Positions 1 through 6,921 are shown, counted from the first letter of the stretch. The stretch is DNA of 7,174 bases from Methanocorpusculum sp. (GCA_017555685.1 JAFZFW010000154.1:1-7174), one strand, 5' to 3'. The notes: generated by a model not told the origin, from the letters alone. Program-made: numbers and translations.

Positions 1-253
1 AGTACTGCGGAACATAGCCGATCATCTTTGCACGCTCGGCCTTTGACACAGCAGAGATGTCTGCATCATTTACCAAAATACGTCCGCATTTCATCGGGAT
101 AACATCCGCGATGGTCTTAATCAGCGTGGACTTGCCCGAGCCGTTCGGTCCTAAGAGCGCTGTGACCTTGCCGGATTCGGTGGTGAAACTGATGTCATCT
201 AAGACAACGTGAGATCCGTACCCCTGAGTCAGATGTTCAACAGAGATTTTCAT
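1..253 (-). CDS. ABC transporter ATP-binding protein, FecE/BtuD type (partial, C-terminus beyond the window)
   Basis: This is the N-terminal 84 codons of the nucleotide-binding subunit that powers the permease encoded just upstream. The Walker A motif GPNGSGKST is at residues 35-43, and the Q-loop glutamine is Q83 in YVPQ, close to the window edge. The signature motif, Walker B and H-loop lie outside. The aromatic Y12 before Walker A fits the usual A-loop position. The ATG overlaps the permease TGA in an ATGA tetranucleotide (250-253). A strong Shine-Dalgarno sequence, GGGAGGT (complement of 261-267), lies 7 bases before the start inside the permease gene, so translational coupling is likely. 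Family knowledge places such subunits in iron-siderophore, haem or cobalamin uptake at the cytoplasmic face of the membrane. The substrate cannot be told from this fragment. Confidence 0.93.
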   Translation of the reverse strand, partial: MKISVEHLTQGYGSHVVLDDISFTTESGKVTALLGPNGSGKSTLIKTIADVIPMKCGRILVNDADISAVSKAERAKMIGYVPQY

Positions 254-1371
254 GAGAGATACCTCCCGTGTCCTCTGGTGATTAAGAAGAGGAAGAAGAT
301 GCCCCCTAAGACATACATGATAACCCCGACAGGAATCTCCACCGGCGCTAAAATTACGCGGGCGACGGTATCGGAAATCAGCAGAATCAGTGCACCCATC
401 AGGGCGGATGCAGGAAGCAGATAACGGTAGTCGTTTCCAATCAGCATCCTGCAGATGTGCGGAGCCATGAGTCCTACAAAGCCGATGATTCCGGTAAACG
501 CAAGGCAGGCAGATGCGGCAAAGCTCACGATTAACAGACCGGTAATTCTGAACCGGTCAACATTGATGCCTAAGTTTCTGGCAACATCATCTCCGCTTGA
601 AAGCGTGTTTAAGTCCCAGGCTTTACGTTCGATAAGGAAGAAACAGACAAGAACAACCGGCGTTAAGATGAAAATCGTCTGCCAGGTAGCACCCCACATT
701 CCACCCATCATCCAGGTCACAATCTCTCTGAGCGCATCATCATTTGATACATATTTAAGCGCCAGAAGTCCTGCCTGGAACAGGTACCCGATAACAACAC
801 CTGCCAGGACCATAACTGCCTGCGAGGTCTGGCGGGTACGGGAAATCAGATAGACGATAACCACGCTCAGCCATCCAAACAGGAAAGCGGAGAGAATTAA
901 GAGCAGGGACTTTGCGGTAAACTGCATTCCAAGAAATGCCACAGAACCGGCAAAGAATGCGCCAAAGATTGCCGGACCTAAGACAATCATAAGAGCAGCA
1001 CCAAAGGATGCGGCAGAGGAAAGACCGAGAGTAAACGGAGACACCAGCGGGTTTCTGAGAAGCCCCTGCATCACTGCACCCGCGGCGGCTAAAGCAACTC
1101 CGGTCAGAATCGCCAGAAGAATTCTTGGCATTCTGAAGTTGAGAACGATATCAGCAGCCCCGTCCGGTGCGGCAATCAGAGCAGGGAAAAGAGCATGACC
1201 CAGAGCTGCCAGAACATCCATCGGCGGAATAAATACCGAACCGATTCCCAGAGCAAGAATGGATGACAGAACCAGAAGAACAGCAAGAATAAGGATTACT
1301 GTCATCTTCCGCTTCCGGACCGCGTGATACTTTCCGGCAGTTTTATTCATATTTTTTGTGGGACTGCTCAT
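250..1371 (-). CDS. FecCD-family ABC transporter permease (iron-siderophore/cobalamin type)
   Basis: A 373-residue membrane protein, slightly longer than the usual 330-350 because of a basic N-terminal tail (about residues 1-22) before the first membrane helix (about 24-48). Family signatures are clear. FRMPRILLAILTG leads into GAVMQGLLRNPLVSP at 79-112, the cytoplasmic coupling-type loop GDDVARNLGIN is at 260-270, GFVGLMAPHICR is at 297-308, and the closing PVEIPVGVIMYVLGGIFF is at 343-360. Hydrophobic segments throughout fit about ten helices. It would form the homodimeric channel for a metal chelate delivered by a substrate-binding protein, which is not in this window. The ATPase follows with a 4-base overlap. 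No Shine-Dalgarno sequence precedes the ATG at 1371, and a TATA-like box sits about 27 bases upstream, so the message may be nearly leaderless. M8 is an alternative start but has no SD either. Iron siderophore, haem and cobalamin all remain possible substrates. Confidence 0.94.
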   Translation of the reverse strand: MSSPTKNMNKTAGKYHAVRKRKMTVILILAVLLVLSSILALGIGSVFIPPMDVLAALGHALFPALIAAPDGAADIVLNFRMPRILLAILTGVALAAAGAVMQGLLRNPLVSPFTLGLSSAASFGAALMIVLGPAIFGAFFAGSVAFLGMQFTAKSLLLILSAFLFGWLSVVIVYLISRTRQTSQAVMVLAGVVIGYLFQAGLLALKYVSNDDALREIVTWMMGGMWGATWQTIFILTPVVLVCFFLIERKAWDLNTLSSGDDVARNLGINVDRFRITGLLIVSFAASACLAFTGIIGFVGLMAPHICRMLIGNDYRYLLPASALMGALILLISDTVARVILAPVEIPVGVIMYVLGGIFFLFLITRGHGRYLS

Positions 1372-1388
1372 GTGTTAGTTATAATTGG

Positions 1389-1399
1389 TTCTCTGAGAA
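1389..1399. promoter_or_regulatory. short palindrome next to the importer TATA box
   Basis: TTCTC-T-GAGAA is a perfect inverted repeat with 5-base arms around one central base. It touches the downstream edge of the candidate TATA box, where a repressor would block transcription. Arms this short also arise by chance, and the sequence does not match a metal-regulator operator that I recognise. Confidence 0.2.
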
Positions 1400-1405
1400 T
1401 TTAAA
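1398..1405 (-). promoter_or_regulatory. candidate TATA box for the ABC importer operon
   Basis: The minus strand reads TTTAAATT here, resembling an archaeal TATA element. Its centre is about 30 bases before the permease ATG, which would place transcription start only a few bases ahead of the start codon. This fits the absence of a Shine-Dalgarno sequence. Inferred from position and composition only. Confidence 0.4.
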
Positions 1406-1495
1406 GCAAGCAGTATGAAAAATATGTACAAGCGTAAAACTCATGCATCCCAGTAGATATCCTTAATCATCTCACACACCAAATGATACAGTATA

Positions 1496-2500
1496 ATGTC
1501 TGTCGCAGTCTTAACAAATGCGCAGGAAAAAGCGGCATCCCGTGAATATGAAGCCGCAGAAACCCTCTACCGCGAATATCTCAAAGAGCATGAAGCAGAT
1601 GCTGCCGCATGGGCAGATCTCGGATATGTCCTCTTCAAACAGCAGAAACTCTATGAATCCGGTGATGCCTATGCAACAGCATACGACCTCGAACCGGAAA
1701 ACCCCAAATACATCAGTCTTCTGGGTGATGCTTTAGCAGAACTTCACCAGTTCGAAGAAGCAAAGCTCCTCTTTGAAAAGGCATCCAACCTCTCCGGAAA
1801 CCCGCGCTGTCATATCCGCGTTGGTGACATGCTCGGGAAGATGCAGAAGTATGACGAAGCGCTCGTCCTCTACTCTCTTCTGGCAGCAAATCACCCGGAA
1901 GATCCGGCAATTCAGTACCGGATGGTTCGTGTCTATGATGCATTAGGAAGACCGGCCGATGCTGCTGCAGCCCTCGCACGCGAGATGGAGCTTCGCGAAA
2001 AGCGTGTCGCAGAAAACCCCTCTGCAAAGGAATGGCTGATGTATGCTGACACCAAAGCCCGTCTCGGACTCTGGGCAGAAGCAGAGGCCGCATTTAGAAA
2101 CTCTCTTGCATTACAGGAGACTGCAGAGGTTCACTTACGTATCGGTGCAGTTCTGGTGATGCAGGACAAAACCGAAGAGGGGCTTGCAGAGTTTGCCGCT
2201 GCTGCGGCATTTGACCCGGAGGACTTTGCATTCCTGATGATGCAGGCAGATGTATTAACCCGCCTGGAACTCTACGCAGAGTCGATTCATTACTACAGCA
2301 AGGCGTTAGAACTCAGAAGCGTTCATGCGGATGCCTGGGCGGGTATTGCCTACGATCTCTTACAGATGGGACAGACCGAGGAAGCAAAAGCATTCTTCGA
2401 GATGGCAAAAGCATCATCATCTGTCCGCGAACTTCCCTGGGCAGACAAACTCCACAAGAGCGAGAAGACCAACGCACTTGATGCAGCATTAAAGGAATAA
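1496..2500 (+). CDS. tetratricopeptide (TPR) repeat protein
   Basis: A 334-residue soluble, acidic, alanine-rich protein made almost wholly of TPR helix pairs. About nine units can be followed, near residues 5-33, 37-69, 71-101, 103-136, 137-170, 177-209, 210-242, 243-276 and 277-309. Typical features are AWADLGYVLFKQQ (38-50), a small residue then F/Y in the second helix, and closing LEPENP or FDPED turns. There is no signal peptide, membrane segment or added enzymatic domain, so it should act as a cytoplasmic protein-binding scaffold whose partner is unknown. The ATG at 1496 is the first possible start, since an in-frame TGA lies at 1484-1486. No Shine-Dalgarno sequence precedes it, and weak AT-rich stretches at about 1418-1425 or 1462-1470 could serve as promoter. 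It is the first gene of an operon, with larB starting 2 bases after its stop. Confidence 0.92.
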   Translation: MSVAVLTNAQEKAASREYEAAETLYREYLKEHEADAAAWADLGYVLFKQQKLYESGDAYATAYDLEPENPKYISLLGDALAELHQFEEAKLLFEKASNLSGNPRCHIRVGDMLGKMQKYDEALVLYSLLAANHPEDPAIQYRMVRVYDALGRPADAAAALAREMELREKRVAENPSAKEWLMYADTKARLGLWAEAEAAFRNSLALQETAEVHLRIGAVLVMQDKTEEGLAEFAAAAAFDPEDFAFLMMQADVLTRLELYAESIHYYSKALELRSVHADAWAGIAYDLLQMGQTEEAKAFFEMAKASSSVRELPWADKLHKSEKTNALDAALKE

Positions 2501-2502
2501 CT

Positions 2503-3276
2503 ATGGACAAGACCCAGATTCTCCGTGCCGTTCAGGAAGGAACGCTCTCTGTCGAAGAGGCAGAGAGTATGCTTTCCAAGCCTGCCGTCTCGAAAGTCGG
2601 TGATGTGGCAAACCTGGATTTAGAGCGTGCATCCCGCTGCGGAATGCCGGAGATTGTGTTAGCCGAAGGAAAGGATACAGATTCGCTGGTAAAGATTATG
2701 CACAATTTTGTGCATGCAGCAGGGCGCTGTGTTGCATCCCGTATCACGCCTGAGCAGACAGAAGCAGTCTGTGCCGCCCTTCCGGAAGGAGTGACCGCAG
2801 AGTACCGTGAAGCCGGAAATATCCTGATTTTAACAGACGGTACGGTTCCTGCTCCATCCGGCGGAAAGGTGGCTATCCTTACTGCCGGGACATCTGACAT
2901 CCGTGTAGCAGAAGAAGCCCGGGCAATTGCAGAAGAGATGGGGGCAGACGTTGTAACCGCGTATGATGTAGGCGTTGCCGGCATCCACCGGCTGTTCCCG
3001 GCACTGGAAAAGGTCGCCGGAGCGGATGTGTATGTGGTCTGTGCGGGTCGCGAAGGAACCCTGCCGTCGGTTGTTGCAGGACTGGTTGACCGTCCGGTGA
3101 TTGGTGTTCCGGTCTCTACCGGATACGGATACATGGGACACGGGCAGGCAGCACTTGCTTCGATGCTGCAGTCCTGTGCAGTAATTACTGTGGTCAATAT
3201 TGATGCAGGATTTACTGCCGGTGCATTTGCCGCACGGACTGCGGCCTTAATCGCGGAAGCGAGGGAGAGAAAATGA
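2503..3276 (+). CDS. larB: nickel-pincer cofactor biosynthesis protein LarB (PurE-like NaAD carboxylase/hydrolase)
   Basis: LarB carboxylates the pyridine ring of nicotinic acid adenine dinucleotide and cleaves its phosphoanhydride, the first step towards the nickel-pincer nucleotide used by LarA-type racemases and epimerases. The protein has 257 residues, the normal family length. Visible blocks are the N-terminal LDLERASRCGMPE (38-50) with AEGK at 54-57, TAGTSDIRVAEEA (127-139), YDVGVAGIHRL (154-164), GTLPSVVAGLVDRPVIGVP (185-203), LQSCA (222-226) and VVNIDAGFTAG (230-240). C225 corresponds to the cysteine that, in characterised LarB, bonds covalently to the pyridine ring. The C-terminal half is the PurE-like domain. 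An AAAGGA Shine-Dalgarno sequence (2491-2496) lies in the end of the TPR gene, 6 bases before the ATG. The gene overlaps nadM by 4 bases. LarC, LarE and LarA are not in this window. Older databases call such proteins AIR carboxylase, but purine synthesis is unlikely. Confidence 0.92.
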   Translation: MDKTQILRAVQEGTLSVEEAESMLSKPAVSKVGDVANLDLERASRCGMPEIVLAEGKDTDSLVKIMHNFVHAAGRCVASRITPEQTEAVCAALPEGVTAEYREAGNILILTDGTVPAPSGGKVAILTAGTSDIRVAEEARAIAEEMGADVVTAYDVGVAGIHRLFPALEKVAGADVYVVCAGREGTLPSVVAGLVDRPVIGVPVSTGYGYMGHGQAALASMLQSCAVITVVNIDAGFTAGAFAARTAALIAEARERK

Positions 3277-3782
3277 GAAGAGGACTCTATGTCGGAAGAT
3301 TTCAGCCGCTTCACAACGGACACAAAGCAGTAATCGACAGTATCTGCGAAGAGGTTGACGAGTTAATTATCGGAATCGGCAGTGCACAGATGAGCCATGA
3401 CCTCCGCCATCCGTTTACCGCAGGAGAGCGGGTGCTGATGATCAGGCAGGCTCTTTCGGATGCAAAGATTCCGCTCTACATCATCCCCTTAGAGGATATC
3501 AAGAGAAACACGCTCTGGGTCTCTCATGTTCTTTCAATGGTTCCGCCGTTTGATGTGGTCTACACTTCAAACCCGCTGGTAATCCGGCTCTTTACTGAGG
3601 CAGGCATCAGTGTTGAGTCTCCGCCGATGTACCAGAGGGCAAGCCTCTCCGGAACAGCTATCCGGCAGAAGATGCTCGAAGGTGATGACTGGAAACAGTA
3701 TGTCCCGTCAGCGGCCGCAGATGTCATTGAAGAGATTGGCGGCGTTGAGCGTCTGCGGATGATTTCCCAGACGGATGAATAA
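3273..3782 (+). CDS. nadM: archaeal nicotinamide-nucleotide adenylyltransferase (NMNAT)
   Basis: Transfers AMP from ATP to nicotinamide mononucleotide, giving NAD and pyrophosphate. Archaeal members may also accept nicotinate mononucleotide, giving NaAD. The 169 residues match the archaeal family length. The nucleotidyltransferase fold signature is GRFQPLHNGH at 8-17, with the ATP-binding H-x-G-H pair H14 and H17. GIGSAQ is at 34-39, followed by the HPFTAGER segment (46-53). The second phosphate-binding motif, LSGTAIR (125-131), precedes EGDDW (136-140). The start ATG overlaps the larB stop as ATGA, and GGGAG (3263-3267) sits 5 bases upstream as ribosome binding site, so translation is probably coupled to larB. 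A T-run follows the stop. An FAD synthetase or pantetheine-phosphate adenylyltransferase shares the fold, but the GRFQP start and the length favour NadM. Confidence 0.94.
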   Translation: MRRGLYVGRFQPLHNGHKAVIDSICEEVDELIIGIGSAQMSHDLRHPFTAGERVLMIRQALSDAKIPLYIIPLEDIKRNTLWVSHVLSMVPPFDVVYTSNPLVIRLFTEAGISVESPPMYQRASLSGTAIRQKMLEGDDWKQYVPSAAADVIEEIGGVERLRMISQTDE

Positions 3783-3788
3783 TCCCTA

Positions 3789-3794
3789 TTTTTT
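3789..3794 (+). terminator. T-run terminator after nadM
   Basis: Six consecutive T on the plus strand begin 7 bases after the nadM stop codon. A U-rich tract without a hairpin is enough for intrinsic termination in archaea. It closes the TPR-larB-nadM operon ahead of the promoter for the next gene. Confidence 0.5.
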
Positions 3795-3809
3795 ACCCCG
3801 ATACGAATC

Positions 3810-3817
3810 TATTTATT
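3810..3817 (+). promoter_or_regulatory. TATA box of the superoxide reductase gene
   Basis: The plus strand reads TATTTATT, centred about 27 bases before the ATG at 3840. Archaeal transcription usually starts about 25 bases past the box centre, which would give a transcript with almost no leader. The AAGG just before the ATG is too close to act as a normal Shine-Dalgarno sequence. Confidence 0.5.
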
Positions 3818-3839
3818 CCGCCTTCGCCTAAAGTAAGGT

Positions 3840-4220
3840 ATGGCAAAATCACACAAGGCATACAAATGTGACGCATGCGGAAACATTGTCTTCGTTTTAA
3901 ATGCAGGTGCAGGAGACCTTGTCTGCTGCGGTGCAGATATGGCAGAACTTGTCCCGAACACTGTCGATGCAGCAGTGGAAAAGCACGTCCCGGCAGTTGA
4001 GAAGACCGCAGACGGATTCAAGATTACCGTCGGCTCTGTCACTCACCCGATGGACGCAGACCACTACATCCAGTGGATCACCTTTGTTGCAGATGACGGT
4101 ATCACCTACCGCAAGTTCTTACAGCCGGGAGAGGCACCGGAGATGGTCATCAAGACCGAAGCAAAGGGCGGAAAAGCATACGAATACTGTAATAAACACG
4201 GACTCTGGTCTACCCAGTAA
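3840..4220 (+). CDS. dfx: superoxide reductase, desulfoferrodoxin type (2Fe-SOR)
   Basis: Reduces superoxide to hydrogen peroxide in the cytoplasm using an electron from rubredoxin or a similar donor. It protects oxygen-sensitive enzymes of anaerobes without releasing oxygen. The 126 residues hold both iron domains. The N-terminal desulforedoxin domain has the four cysteine ligands C10 and C13 (CDAC) and the adjacent pair C29-C30. The C-terminal catalytic domain has EKHVP (47-51) with E47, K48 and H49, then H69 (HPM), H75 (HYI), and C117 with H120 in YCNKHGLW. These are the complete ligands of the square-pyramidal Fe(His)4Cys centre plus the catalytic lysine, so both centres should be functional. 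It is transcribed alone, between its own TATA box and T-run. No rubredoxin gene is in the window. Confidence 0.96.
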   Translation: MAKSHKAYKCDACGNIVFVLNAGAGDLVCCGADMAELVPNTVDAAVEKHVPAVEKTADGFKITVGSVTHPMDADHYIQWITFVADDGITYRKFLQPGEAPEMVIKTEAKGGKAYEYCNKHGLWSTQ

Positions 4221-4224
4221 TCCA

Positions 4225-4231
4225 TTTTTTT
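4225..4231 (+). terminator. T-run terminator after the superoxide reductase gene
   Basis: Seven T in a row start 5 bases after the TAA stop. This fits U-tract termination in archaea for this single-gene transcript. Confidence 0.55.
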
Positions 4232-4360
4232 CTCGAGAATTATTCAGCAGGAAAATACAATCATCACAGATAATCAGTATCAGCCTGCATCTGAACCCGC
4301 GGTATCTTCTTTTGACAGCGTTGGCTTTACTAAACTGCAGGATAATCAGGCGGGAATAGC

Positions 4361-4380
4361 GAAAAACAAAATAAATAAAA
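4361..4380 (-). terminator. U-rich terminator for the mcm-mptD operon
   Basis: On the minus strand this stretch is almost all T, interrupted by single A or G and ending in C. It begins 3 bases after the mptD stop. It looks like a typical archaeal U-rich termination tract and faces the terminator of the convergent superoxide reductase gene. Confidence 0.55.
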
Positions 4381-4382
4381 TA

Positions 4383-4706
4383 TTACTCGATGATTTTCAT
4401 CATCGGGTAGCCGTTTTCGTACTGCAGGGATGCTTTGCAGGTTGCATCGCCGAACTTGGTCTCGATAACAGCGTTGTACATTGCACCGGTAAGTTCGGAG
4501 TAGCCGAACGGGTTTTCATTCATTAATGAGCGGTCAAGGGTGACTTTGATGCTCGTTACATACGGCTGAAGGGAAACAGCGCTTTCGATTGCTGCCTCGA
4601 CCTTGTCTGCGGTTGCACGGGAGATCGGAGTACCTACAAACTGGTGGTAGAGTGCTCCAAGTTTAATTGCTGCTTCAAATACTGCGTTTTCTCTGTCAGT
4701 TGCCAT
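4383..4706 (-). CDS. mptD: archaeal dihydroneopterin aldolase (methanopterin biosynthesis)
   Basis: Probably cleaves 7,8-dihydroneopterin to 6-hydroxymethyl-7,8-dihydropterin and glycolaldehyde, an early step to the pterin of tetrahydromethanopterin, the one-carbon carrier of methanogenesis. The call rests on the small archaeal family (PF04038, formerly a DUF) and its motifs: LGALYHQFVGTPI (16-28), the long helix to LQPYV (46-50), FGYSELTG (67-74) and NGYPMM (98-103). H21, Q47 and a tyrosine near the end (Y96 or Y100) fit the conserved residues thought to act in catalysis. At 107 residues it is a typical small member. It is unrelated in sequence to bacterial FolB. The Shine-Dalgarno sequence GAGGA (complement of 4714-4718) overlaps the mcm stop codon, 7 bases before the ATG. 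The gap to mcm is 10 bases, so the two share a transcript. Family assignment is from memory of the motifs. Confidence 0.78.
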   Translation of the reverse strand: MATDRENAVFEAAIKLGALYHQFVGTPISRATADKVEAAIESAVSLQPYVTSIKVTLDRSLMNENPFGYSELTGAMYNAVIETKFGDATCKASLQYENGYPMMKIIE

Positions 4707-4716
4707 TTTTAGTTCC

Positions 4717-6843
4717 TCAAATCAGTTTTACTGTATCATTCTTCGGAGTCAGGAGTTCTCCGTTTCTCCGCATTGTTTCAACCATCTTTTCGACCTCTTC
4801 TTTCGTGTAGTTCAAAGAGACCATCTTTGCGTAGACAGCGTCAATCTTTGCTGCTCCTCCATCCATACACTCTTTAATTGTGTCTTTTAAGTCACGGCGA
4901 AGGGTTCTGCCTGCTTTGGTTGTGCCAGACGCGATTTTGTCGATGTCAAGATTTCCGGTCTTCGGGTCGTAGGCGACCTGGCGAAGACAGGTGTCGACAA
5001 TCTTGATAACCCGTCTTGCATCATCTATCTCGATGATATCCGCAAGGCGTACACGGGCACTGGCTTCTGCCAGACGCACGAGTGCTTCGAGCTGACGGGC
5101 AGTGACCGGGACCGGTTTGTCCTGGTTGTCATAGGCGACACTTCGGAGTTTCTTGTAGTAGTCAACAAGAGCATCCTTTGCTTCCGGCGTTAAAAGCGGG
5201 AAGCAGTTGCGTTTTGCGTACGCAAGGTACTTTCGAAGCATCACCGCATCAATTTCTGCGGTAACGGGCGCCAGTTCCTGTCTGAAGTACTCGTCATCCG
5301 CTCCCGGAATCGGGTACTTCTTGTGCCGCATAATCTTTTCACCGGCAGAGTGAGACTTTAAGATGTGGTTTGCGATGTTTAAGTCGCGGGTCTCGTTTGG
5401 CTCATCCTTTAAGATGAAGATGAGGTCGAAACGGGAGAGCAGGGACGGCGGCATGTTGATCTGCTCGGAGATGTTGGAGTACTCATCAAAGCGTCCGAGC
5501 TTCGGGTTTGCCGCTCCAAGAAGCGAACAGCGGGTACGAAGTGTGGCATTAATACCCGCTTTCGCGATAGAGATGGACTGCTGTTCCATTGCTTCGTGCA
5601 GCGAGGAACGGTCGTCCTTCTGCATCTTATCCATTTCATCGACAGCGGCCATTCCTTTGTCTGCCAAGACCAGAGCTCCGGCCTCTAAGGTCCAGCGGCC
5701 GTCGCCTAAGTCGTCTTTGACGGCGGCGGCAGTCAGACCGGCAGATGATGCGGATTTTCCGGAGGTGTAGACTCCACGCGGAGCAAGCTTGATGACGTAG
5801 CGCAGAATCTGGGACTTTGCAATACCCGGGTCACCCACTAAGAGCATGTGGATGTCGCCTCGAAGACTGCTTCCGTCCGGCATCTCCTTGGCAATGCCGC
5901 CGAAGAGCTGGAGGGCGATTGCCTCTTTGACGTCTTCGTTTCCGTAAATGGTCGGAGCAATCGAGCGGGCGATTTTTCCGTAGATTCCCGGATCTTTTGC
6001 CATCTCGATAATAGCTGCCTCATCCTCTTCGGTGATATTGACCTCTTCGAATTCTTTGACGGAGATTTCGATGGAGTTGCATTCCACGTAGAGGTCGAAG
6101 ACAGTACTCTTCTGACCGTTCTGGACCCGCTGAACACTGCGCAGAATTCCATTGATGATAACACGGTCTCCCGGCGTTACCGTTCCGCAGATGTCGTCGA
6201 TACAGTCGATGTCAATCGTCTGCGGCTGTTCTCCGCCGCGAAGACCTTCAGGGGTCTCCTGCACACGAATCTTCTGCGAGTCGATAAAGGTCGACATGCT
6301 CTGGATGAGCTCAAGCTTCTTTTGCGTACACTCGGCGTTTCCGCACATGTCCGGCTCGCTGTAGCTTCCGTACTCCTGTGCTTTTCTCGTGATGTGACCG
6401 TTGGCACAGCGGAATGCTCCAACCACCAGACGGGGACGTACCTCGGTAACTCTTCGGATGATGCCGTCGATACTGATGAATTTGTTGATGTGCTCGGAAC
6501 GGATGTCGCGGATTAAGGTTTTTCTTGGGAGGTGGACAAAACGGATGTTTGTTTTGCTGATTACCTCGTCGGAAATGTCGTTTCCTTCAACATCCTTTCC
6601 GGTGATTAAGTGTGCGGCACGGATAGCGTCTTTGATGTCGTTTAAGGTTTTTCCGGGATGTTCTAACAGGTCGTCTGCTAAAATCGTTCCAATCTTACCA
6701 TACTTCTCAAGGACGTCGTATCCGATTTCCAGAGAGCGGGTGCTCGGAAACTCACGAGAGATTTTGTTGAGCTGGGCTTTGCATTTCTTTTTCAGAAAGC
6801 CTGCCCATTGTTCGGCTCTGTCGATTACTTCGAGTTCTTCCAC
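4717..6843 (-). CDS. mcm: replicative DNA helicase MCM
   Basis: The archaeal minichromosome maintenance protein forms a ring, usually hexameric, that unwinds DNA 3' to 5' ahead of the replication fork. At 708 residues it is a full-length, intein-free member. The N-terminal region (1-265) holds an A domain, a zinc-binding site formed by C146, H150, C167 and C172 (C-x3-H and C-x4-C), and the oligonucleotide-binding fold with the DNA-binding hairpin near 235-248. The AAA+ core has Walker A GDPGIAKS (337-344), Walker B with D402-E403 in AAVDEMDKM, the presensor-1 hairpin KAGINATLRTR (428-438), sensor 1 N446 in AANP, arginine finger R471 in LLSRFDL, and sensor 2 R583 in TARQLEAL. A winged-helix domain ends the protein (about 640-708). 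The start is GTG, chosen because of a strong SD just upstream and an in-frame stop at 6862-6864. It is the first gene of the mcm-mptD operon. Confidence 0.97.
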   Translation of the reverse strand: MEELEVIDRAEQWAGFLKKKCKAQLNKISREFPSTRSLEIGYDVLEKYGKIGTILADDLLEHPGKTLNDIKDAIRAAHLITGKDVEGNDISDEVISKTNIRFVHLPRKTLIRDIRSEHINKFISIDGIIRRVTEVRPRLVVGAFRCANGHITRKAQEYGSYSEPDMCGNAECTQKKLELIQSMSTFIDSQKIRVQETPEGLRGGEQPQTIDIDCIDDICGTVTPGDRVIINGILRSVQRVQNGQKSTVFDLYVECNSIEISVKEFEEVNITEEDEAAIIEMAKDPGIYGKIARSIAPTIYGNEDVKEAIALQLFGGIAKEMPDGSSLRGDIHMLLVGDPGIAKSQILRYVIKLAPRGVYTSGKSASSAGLTAAAVKDDLGDGRWTLEAGALVLADKGMAAVDEMDKMQKDDRSSLHEAMEQQSISIAKAGINATLRTRCSLLGAANPKLGRFDEYSNISEQINMPPSLLSRFDLIFILKDEPNETRDLNIANHILKSHSAGEKIMRHKKYPIPGADDEYFRQELAPVTAEIDAVMLRKYLAYAKRNCFPLLTPEAKDALVDYYKKLRSVAYDNQDKPVPVTARQLEALVRLAEASARVRLADIIEIDDARRVIKIVDTCLRQVAYDPKTGNLDIDKIASGTTKAGRTLRRDLKDTIKECMDGGAAKIDAVYAKMVSLNYTKEEVEKMVETMRRNGELLTPKNDTVKLI

Positions 6844-6847
6844 ACTT

Positions 6848-6854
6848 CCTCCTT
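6848..6854 (-). promoter_or_regulatory. strong Shine-Dalgarno sequence fixing the GTG start of mcm
   Basis: The minus strand reads AAGGAGG, 4 bases before the GTG at 6843. No ATG exists in frame between the upstream stop and this site, so the SD supports GTG as the true initiation codon. Confidence 0.8.
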
Positions 6855-6892
6855 GTGATAATTATATGATGTCCGTTGGGATAAGGGCTTTG

Positions 6893-6902
6893 TTATTAAA
6901 AA
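6893..6902 (-). promoter_or_regulatory. candidate TATA box for the mcm operon
   Basis: The minus strand reads TTTTTAATAA. Transcription would start near 6870-6875, giving a leader of about 30 bases that includes the Shine-Dalgarno sequence. The AT-rich stretch at 6857-6866 is too close to the start to be the TATA box of an SD-led message. Confidence 0.4.
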
Positions 6903-6921
6903 TGAATGACCGGGTGATGAG

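Noticed and set aside
1713..2093. 126-codon antisense frame within the TPR gene
   Set aside because: The TPR repeats on the plus strand explain this DNA fully, and the antisense product is arginine-rich with no recognisable fold.
2532..3323. 263-codon antisense open frame opposite larB and the start of nadM
   Set aside because: Its product is low-complexity serine, alanine and threonine-rich sequence of no known family, and it mirrors the well-supported LarB frame. Antisense frames of genes with this codon use often stay open.
4221..4519. In-frame open stretch after the superoxide reductase TAA, continuing about 100 codons
   Set aside because: It has no start codon, crosses a T-run terminator, and its second half is antisense to mptD. 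The desulfoferrodoxin is already complete at its usual length, so a read-through extension or a broken fusion is not needed.
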